Assembly: GCA_026874595.1 (NCBI GenBank)
Contig: CM049315.1
Span: 75,836,401 to 75,900,400, forward strand
From: Sipunculus nudus
Taxonomy: Eukaryota; Annelida; Sipuncula; Golfingiida; Sipunculidae
DNA length: 64,000 nucleotides
Reading direction: 5' to 3'
In this document: in pieces, positions 1 to 12,100 of the stretch
How the letters are laid out: the number at the start of each line of letters is the position of its first letter
Numbering within the stretch: the stretch's first letter is position 1
The notes under the pieces: generated by a model
The model's database searches: none
The model's input: only the letters and a program-made list of their open reading frames with translations
Told to the model about the DNA's origin: nothing
Program-made: the position numbers and the translations under genes

Positions 1-105
1 GATGGACGGCCGGATGCATTGACAGCCAACTGGATGACCGACAAAGCACCATACTTATACCTCAGTTGACTTTCCGTCAGCTGAGCAATAAACTGTTAGA
101 GCCAC
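1..105 (-). repeat. Diverged AGCTCAGCTGA-family repeat end in RARS1 intron 7
   Basis: The stretch shows the degraded signature of the same repeat seen at 3230-3536 and 55974-56795. It has GATGGACGGCC-like tracts, GACCGACAAAGCACCAT, and then CCGTCAGCTGAGCAATAAA in place of GTCAGCTGAGCTAAAAA. It runs off the left edge. Assignment is by eye and the copy is old. Confidence 0.45.
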
Positions 106-154
106 CTACAATCACTGTATTCACAGCTAAGCTGGATGATCCAGCAGAGCTTAC

Positions 155-3100
155 CTTTCCGTGATTCATCACAGATGAGTGTCCAGGCCTTCACAAAGTC
201 AGGTTCGTAATTCTGTAGCTTCACCACTGCAGCATACGCTCGCTTCTTGAATTCCTCATCTTCATCAAACCGTTTCTTTGATTCCTGAAAAAAGATGTAT
301 CAGTAAAATATTTGGCCTTCGGACATTTTTAAAATTTAATACTTAATTCTTAAAGACTTCATCAAAACTAGTGTCTAAAGTCTTTTTAAACAGTTAAAAA
401 AAAAATTTAGATAGGCATTAGGAATAACATCAATTTCATATCATATCTGGCCTTCATTGATCTCCCAGGATGGTATGCATTCATCCCCACTCATGTGCGT
501 GTGTTTGTGAGTTTGTTCGAAACATAATGTGTATATGAGTTTGTTCGCAACATAACCCACACAATCATGAAAGGAATTTTATTAAATTTTCCTAGCATTT
601 CATGAAAGAGCCAAAGAAGAATTGATTAGATTTTGGTGTGCATCCAGAACATAATCCTGAATCAAGAAAGACATCAATGAATACTTATACACGTAAAGTC
701 ACTTGTGCACAAGTGAACCAAGGAATATGGGCCAATTAAGTGAATACAAATACTGTTTTAGGGGCATGCAAACAATAAGAACCCCCCCCCCCCCCCATGG
801 TGGAGGCTTGCATTCCTTAAAATGGAGATTTCTAGTTTGATATAGAAAAAACAATTATAAATATCTGTAGGGTTTCATTAATGACTACTACACAAGTTCA
901 TGAACAATATCATGTTACCTTGTAAAATGCCTGGAGGTCATGGATAGGGGGTGAGACTGTGCTGTAGTTAGGGAACATTTCTTGGAGATGAGCGATTAAC
1001 ATTCCAAACTGGGTTCCCCAGTCCCCAAGATGATTCAGCCTCTTCACTTCATAGCCGACATACTCACACAGGCGAGCAACACTGTCACCAATGATGGTCG
1101 ACCTGCAACACATGATAATAATAATAATTATACATTTCACTTATATAGCACTAATTAACCTAAAAGTTATGAAAAGAGCTCTACAAAACTAGAAGCAAAA
1201 GTTTATTAAACCATTACTAAGAACACAATTATACTAAAAATTCAAATATATTACAAGAACTATGCTAAACTTCGATTTCTAAGAACTACCAAAGCTAATA
1301 TAAGTTTTAAGATTTTGTTTAAAAGAAGCTCAAGATGGTGAAACTCTGATTGAGTGTGGATGTATATTTCACAACCTTGATGCCTCAGCTGAGGAGGCTC
1401 TTGAATGACACATCTCACTTTGTGCATGAGGAATCACTAAAAGTCGTTGGTCAGATCACCTGATCTGCCTGAATTTAACATAAAAAAATTGAAAGGTTCC
1501 TTTTATAAATAGGCAATTGACCATTTATGAATACCAAAAATAAAATTTTAAGATCAATGCACTGTCTCACAGGGAGCCAATGAAGACCTTTAAGTACTGG
1601 TGTAAAGCATTCTGCACTCTCTGCAGCTGGTCCAGTGACTTGGTGGGAAGACCACAGTCAATCCTTGATGTACTCTCAAATAATGGAACTGGTTGTAAAT
1701 TATGTTCGACTAGAATGAGATAATATATGTCTGCCCTCCCTGTAGGCCCCCTACCCAAATTTTGAGAATAATATATGCAGTACTTCAACATTAGTGGTGT
1801 TCACAAGTATGTCTACTTTGGTTAATTTACCCTTCATGATGAAGGTCAAGGGCACCCGTTTTCTATTTCATTTGAGAACTTTTTTTAAACTAATTGTGCT
1901 TCAAGTTCAGTTCCTAGATAATAAGACACATGTTTTTTATGTAACTGCAGGAATCTATAAACAATGTCCCTTCAAAGCAACTGCTCTAACAAACTTGTGA
2001 TATTTCAAACCTTTGCTTCTAACTTTTTTAGCTCATCAGTGAACAAAACATGAGAACAAGCTTTCTCATTTTGCTTGAATAGAATGATAGCACATACATT
2101 CAACAAGAACAATTTTATTTAGATTTTTCCCCCAAGAAAATTACCAAATTACAAGAACTATTATAACTTTTTCCACTTTATCACTATGATTTATGATGGC
2201 TCTGACATTAATCAACACAAGTATCAATAGCTCTGACAAATGATGATATAAAATAATTTTATAATTTTTATGAATTAATACAATACCTCTGAGAAAAAAT
2301 GATATAAAATAATTTTATAATTTTACTGCACAATAAACAAATTTGGAATATATTCAGGATATATAAATACATGGATGACTTAAGATTTTCTGGATATTCC
2401 AAACTGAGTATACAAAATTTGGATAATGGTAATAAAATCTGCATTTTGACACTCATAACCTGAACTGACTTAAGGCCAGGACTGACCAATTCATCTCAAA
2501 GCTGAAGAGTTCTTACAGAACAACATCCTACAAGTATAATAGATTAGATATCATGTCAAACGACCTTGGCTGCAGCAAAGTGATTTAACAGATGCACAGT
2601 GACACAGGAACACACACACACACACACATACATGAAAGCAACACAATACAGTTTGCCTACATACTTGACCATCAGAAGCATCTCACCTGAGATGGCCGAC
2701 ATGCATCTCCTTAGCGATGTTTGGGGAAGACATATCAACAAGGACTTTCTTGCGTGGTCCAGCATACGGTGGTCGCACACCTTTAGTGAGAAGTTCTGTT
2801 ATTTGCTGGGACACAAAATCCTTCCTCAAGTGAATATTGATGAAACCTGGACCAGCAATTTCTGTCTGTGGAAAAACAAGTGAATGAAAAGTTTACTACA
2901 AAACAAACAACATTAAAATAAGTTATAAAACACTCAATCAGGTTCCAAATTTTACATTGTTTTGGTTTAAGTTCATTGTTTCTGATTTAAGGTACCAATT
3001 TTTTTATTTTTGCTAATATTTTAAAAAATTTTAAAGATTTTGATCTAATTTTGGGTATACAATTTAATTTTTATTAATTAAAGTTATATTACTCGAAAAA

Positions 3101-6100
3101 AAGTCCTTAGCTTTAACATGTTTCGTGTTAAGTGATCAAATATCTTTCCTGATTTTTTACAAAATGCATTATGTTTGGGCACATAACTTTTTTAAATTAT
3201 ATAATACAGACCTAAATTCTGGCATGTCCATAGGAACTATATAGAGGAATATTTATGGTAAATATGAGGAAAAACAGATGAGTGGTTTTGATATTAGGCA
3301 GTCCTGAAGTGTGAAAATAGGTTTTTAATAAAAAATTGAGGTTTTTCCTAAATTTCTCAAAGGATCGAAGTCACAAAGACCCAGTTTTCAGCTTGGTAGG
3401 AGATCTTGGGGACATCTAACATTATGCCGAATTTTGGATTCCTATTCCTTACGGTTTCAAAATGTCAGTTTAATGGACGGACGGACAAACAGCCGACGGA
3501 CAAAGGACCATGACTAAAAGTCAGCTGAGCTAAAAACATGAAGAGATTTCCGACAACATTGCTTTATATTAGTTGATAGACTTATAAAATTATCATAATC
3601 TCCTCACCTTCTCGATTAGCAGATTTTCTGGAAGCTTGCTGAGGATGGCACTGGCAATGTCACGTGGGGAAGTCTTCTGATTTAAAGCTTTCAGTTGCTG
3701 CAATTACAAAATATACATTTATTCACAATATTGTAAAATTACTTCTCCATTAGAGTGTCTAAAACAGTTGTGAGTACCAATGTTACTTAAACCCCACACT
3801 GGAAGCACACAGACTGTGCACCTTCTACCTGCAGCCATGGAAAACTAACTAGATATTTCTTGGCACCGCAGGTGCCATAGTATCCCCAGACAATTAATCC
3901 CCCCCCCCCTTAAGAATAGGCCCCCCATCTTCAGCAACAATTAATATCAGACCACACTCATAGAAAAGGTCATTCTCATAGAAAAGGTCATGATCCAAAT
4001 TTCAATATACATCATCCCCTAACCCATGTCTTATATATGCAAGAAATCTGTCCATTAGTTTTTGACTTATAATGCTCACAATACTGTTAAGTGGCAATGA
4101 TGGGGTATTAAACGGCACGAAAACAAGTAAAAGAATAACAGGTTGCACCACCTGTTTCCGGTACATGACAACACTATCCAAGATCTTGGGTCAAGTTGAT
4201 TTTTGGACCAATGCATGCATCCCTTATTGAGAAATTAATGATTTTGTGTGATTTTCACCATATATGGCAATATTCAAGGTCAAGGCCACTCATTGGAAAG
4301 GTCATGACCCCTATTCAAATAAACATTATCCTATAACCCATATCCATGTATATGCATAATATGAAGGAAATTTGTCCATTAGTTTTTGACTTATAATGCT
4401 CACAGGTTATAAATGTACTGTTAAGTGGCAATGATGGGGTATTAAACGGCACAAAAACAAGTAAAAGAATAACAGGTGGCACCACCTGTTTCCGGTACAT
4501 GACATTACTATCCAAGATCTTCAGTCAAGTTGATTTTTGGACCAATCCCAATCCATGCATCCCTTATTGAGAAATTAATGATTTTGTGTGATTTTCACCA
4601 TATATGGCAATATTCAAGGTCAAGGCCACTCTCATAGGAAAGGTCATGACCCCTATTTAAATAAACATCATCCCATAACCCATATCTTTCTATATGCATA
4701 ATATGAAAGAAATTTGTCCATTAGTTTTTGACTTATAATGCTCACAGTACTGTCAAGTAGCAATTTTGGGGATATTAAACGGCATGAAAACTAGTAAAGA
4801 ATAATAGGTGGCGCCACCAGTTTCTGGAACATGACAACCCTATCCATGATCTTCGATCAACTTGATTTTGGGATCAATCCATGCAAGTTTTCTTGAGATA
4901 TTTAAGAATTTGTGTGATTTTCCCCAAAATTGAACCTATTCAAGGTCAAGGTCACTCTCTTAGTTGAGGTCATGACCTCATTTTAAATAGGCGTTGTCCT
5001 CTCACCCATATCTATACATATACCAAGTTTGGTAAAGATCCGTGAAATATTTTTTGAGTTATTGTGTCCAAAAGAAATCTCTGCAGCGGCGGCGCAACCG
5101 TGCCTAAACCATAGTATCTCCAGACTACCGTAAAAGTCGTTGCAGAAGTCGCATCCTTATTACAAGTCGCACCCTGACTTTTAGGATCCCCCTGGGGAAT
5201 AGCCGTTCAAGTTTAGTTTCAGGAAAAGTCCATAATATAGGTCGCACCCAGACTTCGGAGGCGTCCCAACCACCTGATACTTTTGGAATTTGAGTATAAT
5301 TTCTTGCGATGCAAGACTGCAACCAACGTCCCCGTAGTACTTTTGTGGTTTATAAACTAGATAACCATTTAAACGTAAAAATAATGGGACAGCTTTAATA
5401 CAATGCTTATATTTAAGGAATAACAACAGAATCTTTACATATAAAGTCGGGGTTCAATTGTCAGGTAAGATTTGTACAGTGCCAAAGTCAGCTGTGTCGG
5501 ATAACATTTTGTGCTGTGAAACGATGTCATTGTTGCCGTTTCTTACTAGGTTAAGTAACATTAGAATGCAAATATCAAGTTAAATGACTGTATTAATAAA
5601 CTAAAAGAGTCTGAGGCAAAATACTATCACAATCGAGCAACTCTTTAAATTGTTAAAGATCGTCAAACATAGGGTGGATTCATTAGACTATGATTAGTTT
5701 GCGTACGCGTGACGAGTCCCAATCCGTCGCATTGGGCATGATTTGAACTGACTTAAGACAACTGAAAGATGGAAAGAATGATTCAGTTTGAATTTATTCA
5801 CCTAATTTCTTAAATGGGCTCTAAAACTGAATTTATTATCCCTTCAATTAAGTGTTACAACTTACCATCTAGGCGCGGCACATGCACGGTATTACTGAAA
5901 TCACTGAAATATATGTCAGTCAACAGGGGGATAATGAACGCTTTATTGACCGGTCAGTTAACGTAAAATAAACATAATTGAATTTACAGATATTATATTT
6001 ACTGGGACTTATGATTTATTTTTCTTTGATAATATCTGGAAAACCCAATTTCCATCGTTATCAGTGATTATATTCAAATGGCTTGGATGTATGGCAAACT

Positions 6101-9100
6101 CAGCCGTGTTGAACCAGATCCGTCATGACACCAAACGGTGCCGGTTCCCGTGGAATTTAGGTGCGTATGTGGCATTTTAAGTTAATAAAATAAAAACCTA
6201 TATGGTGTTTGTTATTTCATTGTATTGATTAATGTGTCTTCATTAAAAAAATCACGAATACGTCAACGCACGATTGACCGTAATGCATGCGTGCCGCCAT
6301 ATTGTTTGGCATACGATCGTCCTGAAAGAGACACGGGTAACACTCGAAGCCAATCGTATATTTGTAGCTCACGTGAAACGTTATAACATTGTTATCCAAA
6401 ACGCTTGAAAACCACGAGATGGTGACAGTGACGTAATGGTTCTTAATATGAGAGTTTATAATTGTGGATATCAGTCACGGAAGGCTTAGTTGACATGGGG
6501 ATGTAAAGGTCATTGCACGGGTGACCCGGGGCTTGAACTTCCGCTACACGGCTTCAAAGGTCAGCTGGTATTCAGCGATCAACCGGGCAGGCAAAAGAAT
6601 TCACGACGTATGTGAAGTGGATCAAGCTTGAATGTGACGCAACTTTACATGCATAAACGGATATGGAACCGCCAGTTTTTCATAATGGAAAGCATACCCA
6701 TATAGTTAAACGGAAAGAAAATGTACATCAAAGAGCGGCAGACTGGCATATGCGTCAAATTGACTCATGATATAATAGTAACGCAGATTAGGAAGTGTCA
6801 CTTGAATGGCGACTTGTCAGAACGGGTAGGTCTTGAACTGGGCAAACTTAAAGTTTGCATTTAATGTTAATAAAATGAAAATTTCGTTAGTTCACAAAAT
6901 ATAAAGCATAAGAGATGGTTAAAAGTGTAAATTATTGGGGAAAGACGTTTCACAAAGCACTGGTTAAAGGTATTACCGATTATCGCTCAACTGACGTCGT
7001 TCCATGTACCGGGAAAGCAGACAGAAACGGGAAAAGTACGTATTACAAGTCGCACCCCGTCTTGGCTAGAAAAATTCTAGTTTTTAGAATTCGATTTCCT
7101 AGTACAAGTCGCGACTTCTGCAACGACTTTTACGGTATGTCTGGCGATACAATTAATTTGCAATATGCATCACTGAAAACTTCTCAACATTGCTTGGAAT
7201 ATCTTTTAAATAAACTTTTTCCATATTTTTTTATTGTTTGAATATTAGATAAAGTACTGAATTTACAATTCGCAATGTTTAATTTCAGATAATTTTTTTG
7301 CAGATGACAATGTTCAGATAAATGAGGCTCTACTGTATATTGGTTGAATTGAATCAAAGAGGTCTGTTCCTCACCTGTGCCAGTACCATGGAGCTGTTGC
7401 ACTGGTAGTCACCAAAATTTTCCTTGGTGCTGGGAGTGACGCTAACTGGGGGGTCTGTAAGCTGAGGGTATGCATCCCTGATGGCTTGACCAAATATGGA
7501 AGTCAGAGTCCCGATCAGGGATACCATGATGTTACTCCCCTTGGCTTCTTCCATTGCAATACTCTGTATAAAATATGCAATTGTTTTTTTAGTTTTATGC
7601 CTCTGAATTCTTGCTAATATGTCCACTTTGGGACTTACCAAAGTGGTCCTGTTAGCAGGGTTTCATGTTAGCCGGAGGTTTCTATGGTGATTTACTTAAG
7701 TCCACGACTAAACAAGAGCAACGCAAACATGCATAATAATAAACCCATCATGTATCTGGTGACCTCTGACTTCATTAAATTTGCATGAAATTTGAGGAGA
7801 ATGAAATTCAGGTAAGAAACTCTTTTGGTAAATATATATAATGCGTTTCATGAAAATCCATAGGATTTTTGGTAAGTCACCAAGGTGCCATCATAGTGTG
7901 GTGACCTCTGACCTCATTAAATATGCATGGATTTTGCTGGAAATCAAACTTAGACTGGATATTTTATTGAATAACATTTCTGATAAATTTTATCAAAAAC
8001 CTTCATATGCTTTGAAAGTTATCGCGGCAACACCACAAAGTAGCCGAGTGACTAGTGACATTAAATATGCATTGATGTTGCCCATTATCGAACTCAGGCC
8101 AGATAATCTGATGGTAAGTATTAATGGTCAGTTTAATGAAAATCCATCAAAGCTCCAGTAAGTTACTGCAGTGACACTAAAAGTGAACAAATGAACAGAC
8201 GGTGGGTAAACTGTAATAGTCATATGACGGGCATATAAAAAGTGGTTGTCTCAGCAGGGATGTCGTCAGGTGAGTTTCACTGTACAGTAGAACGCCTGCT
8301 AACGGCCACGCCTCAATAACGTCTATAACGGTCAGATTTTCCGGTCCCGAATTTTTGACCGTTATATGTTGTTATCATTTTGTTGTCAATTACGGTCACT
8401 CCTCTATTCTGTATTACGGCCAGGTCTCTCGGTCCCGCAGGCCGGGAAACGCCTCAATTACGGTCAGGGGCAGTGCCTCCGTGACATGGGCTCAACAAAT
8501 CGAGCGGCTACTTCTGAACACAATATCATTACACAAGTGTCCGCTCTCACATATTCTTGTCTGTTAATGAGAGACCACTCGACCGTGACTGAGTTGTTTG
8601 ACACTTAGCTAGAGTCTTACTATACCCCACTTAGCCCCAATAGTATGCACAATAGTAAAGCATATGTTCCCACCTGCATGTATGTTTGGGAATCAGTCGT
8701 GTGAACCGGATCTTAATCAGGGGGTTTGTCATTTAATTAACAAATGAAAACCAGCGGGTCCCGATGAATATGTCCACAGAAAAACGTTAGGCAAACTGTG
8801 GATCTTTAAACTTTCGTTAATGTTCTTGTGAACACGTACATCAAATGAAAACAGTGCAGCAAACATCGCACAATTTACTCATACATGAATAATTATGAAT
8901 GCAAAATAAACATTAAAATTGTACAAACATTATGGATATACTATCTGTAATTTAATAACAAACACTTTATTTGTATATAATGTAGGTAATTGTTATAAAT
9001 AGGGTTGACGTGATTGTAAATATTTTATTTTTTTTTATTGATAATAGTTATTATACAAATACTCTGTATATACGTTTATTTTGTTGATTGTAATATAGAT

Positions 9101-12100
9101 TTGAACTTGTTTTCGTGTTACATTTTAATCCCCCCTTATCCTGGTGAAGTCCTGTATAACAGCCACTCCTGTTTAAGGCCACATTTATCCAGTCCCAATG
9201 GTGACCGTAATACATAGGCCATGGGCTTGTGGGGGTCATAGTGCACCCCCCTTGTGATTTACTTTAATGGGTATCTTCATGTAGCCCTAGGTCTAATAAG
9301 TCAGAAAATTGATGTTGCCAGCAAAAAAACTGGGATGGAAGATACCCCCCATGGACTTTTTAACCACGCCTACTTTTACAGCTGGAGGCATATAATTAGG
9401 GGTATGGGAAATTCAAACAGCCCTAACTTTGCAACTCTTTACCAAAATATTTCAAATGACCACTTAAAATGTTTGTCTTGTCAAATAATTTCAAGTCCAT
9501 GCAAATGATATGCAAATTTATTCTGAAAAATATGTCACCAGAGGTCAAAAGGTCATAAACTTTGACCTTTACCAATAATTTCTCGCATAATCAGGTTTTA
9601 TTTATCTCCGAGACCATATTACTTTTATTTTTATTTTAATTAATTAAAATGAACTTTTATTTGTGCTTTTCAATACCTGAAGTAAAAAAAAATGAAAAGA
9701 AGTAGTGATTACCCCATGGTATGTGAGATATTTCTGCACTTTTACATACTCTTTGTACATTTTGCTGAATGTGTCAAATATTAGTAAGGCAAAATCTAAC
9801 ATGTGATACTTTGGAATATTTCACTGAATCTTTAAAAATGCCAATAAAGGATGATATTTAAGTTCATCTATAAAATGAAACATCAAATCATGCAAATATT
9901 TTCATGGAACAGTTTGTTGAAGTCAAAAGTAAACAAAGGTTGACTTTACCAACACCATAGCTGTTTGTTACACATTGTCCTTTTAAAGCGTGCCATGAAA
10001 TCTTTATATTGAAAGAAATATATGTTACCCTCTCAATTTACTCATTTCCAGTAAACATTTACCCTAAATCTTACCGGTTTGTATCTTATTTCATGACCTA
10101 TATATATGTTCTTAGATAGTTGTCACTGGTTCATTGATCTCTGTTAACAGCAAACCCCTAATTTTAATTTAAATCTCCCCTCACTACGGGCCTCATTTTA
10201 TCAAATATCAGGGGGAAAATGGGCTCCTTCAAAGGTTTAGTGTTAACTTAAATCCTGGATTTCTAAAGATCTGAGCTTGTATGATGATGATCAAGGTATC
10301 CTAGTTATGAACTGATCTGAGATTTTATTCTGGTTGATTTGACCTTGAAGATCCAGGTGAAGGTCACCAGTTTTCAAGCACCTCAAGGTACGCAATTAAA
10401 ACAATAGTGTTCAAATTTGAGGGAAATATGTGATACTTTAAAAGATAAGGGGTTCCCATTTTTTTATTTCATCCAATTTACCTTGATGATGAAGGTCAAG
10501 GTTAACATATTTTAAACCGGTACGAGATATTGGTAGAGACATTTCACAAGTTTAATTTCATGAAAATATATCAAGTGGTTCAAAAGTTATAGCGTTGAAA
10601 ATAATTTCTATTTTGGCTGATTTTTTCGTGAATATACAGGTCAAGGTCACCAGTTTTCGAGCTCCTCAAGGGACTTGATTAAAACACTAGTGTTTTAAAT
10701 TTGAGGAAAAAAATGCGCTACTTCAAAAGTAACAGGGTTCACAAAAAATTCTGTTTTGGCCTATTTGACCATGATGTTGCAGGTCAATGTCATAAGTTTT
10801 TTAACATGTCCGAGATATATGTAGAGACATTCACAAGTCGAATTCAATGAAAATATGTTGGGTGGTTCAAAAGTTATAATCTTCACAAATATTTTCTGTT
10901 CTAATTGATTTGAACTTGAAGATCTAGGTAAAAGTCACCAGTTTTTTAACTCCTTAAAAACTTGATTTTAACAATTAGTGTTTCAAATTTGAGGGGAAAA
11001 TATGGGACACTTCAAAAGTTGTGGGGTTCACCAAAAATCCTATTTCGACCTATTTGACCTTGATGACTGTCAAGGTCACCAGTTTTCAAACTCGTCCGAG
11101 ATTTTGGTAGAAACAATTCAAATTTAAATTTCATGAAAAATTGTTGAGTCTTTCAAAAGTTATCGTGTTCACATGATATTACAGAGACGATGCTGAGTAC
11201 GACGCTGATGACGACAGACCAAACACTGTATGTCTCCCCCATGGGAGGGAAGACTTAATTACATATGATTAGTATAATTTCTCTCCCGAATATATAACCG
11301 ATGTCATCATAGTATGATAATTGTGATAATTGATTAAAAATTGCAATTTTATTAATGGAGCAATCTTTATATTTTTATCCTTTATTGGCCTGCCTCTGTG
11401 CATTTTGGCGGACTTTGGCAGTCTAGTCTATCTTTTTTATGGACCTCTGTCCATAGTGAGTAGATAGTCAAATAAGACAGTCAGATAGACCTTCACAGAG
11501 ATTGTCAAGTAGTTCCTGATATCTGACTTGATTCTGACTGGCTCTGGTGGCAAACCATTCCCACTTCCTGGCTAAAACTCTAGCTGTACATCTGTCATGG
11601 TCTTTCTGACTGACCAGCTCTCCAACGGCTAGCCTGTTTGATATATGTTTTATTTACCTGGTGTGTTGTCTAAAAGACAGGCTTTCTGACTAAGTTCCCT
11701 GAAGGTCCATTTGCCTGGTAAGTTAGCTAGTTCTCTGGAAGGATATACATGTATACCTGATGGTCAGACTGATGACTATAGCTCTTGCTCTAGCATTTAT
11801 GTATTGTTGAACAAAGGAGGCGCCGTCTTGTGGATTAGAAGTCTTGTAGTTAGAAAATAACTGACCACTTGTCAACAAGATATGTTGGTAGAAAGACAGT
11901 CAGGCTCCTGGAATACCAGAGTGTTAGCTTATTAATCAAACAGACTGAACACCGTAGAGCTATAGTCATTAATCTGACTATCAGGCAACTATCCTCCTGG
12001 AGACATAGCTAAGCCTAACTTATCAGGCATTGGGGCTCCAGGGAACTCGGTCAGGAAGCTGGTTTAGAAGGCAAAACACCGGATAAATAATAAATATGCC

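Noticed and set aside
6915-7241. 108-codon open frame inside and beyond the 2.0 kb TA element
   Set aside because: It crosses the right terminus of the element and has no transposase motifs.
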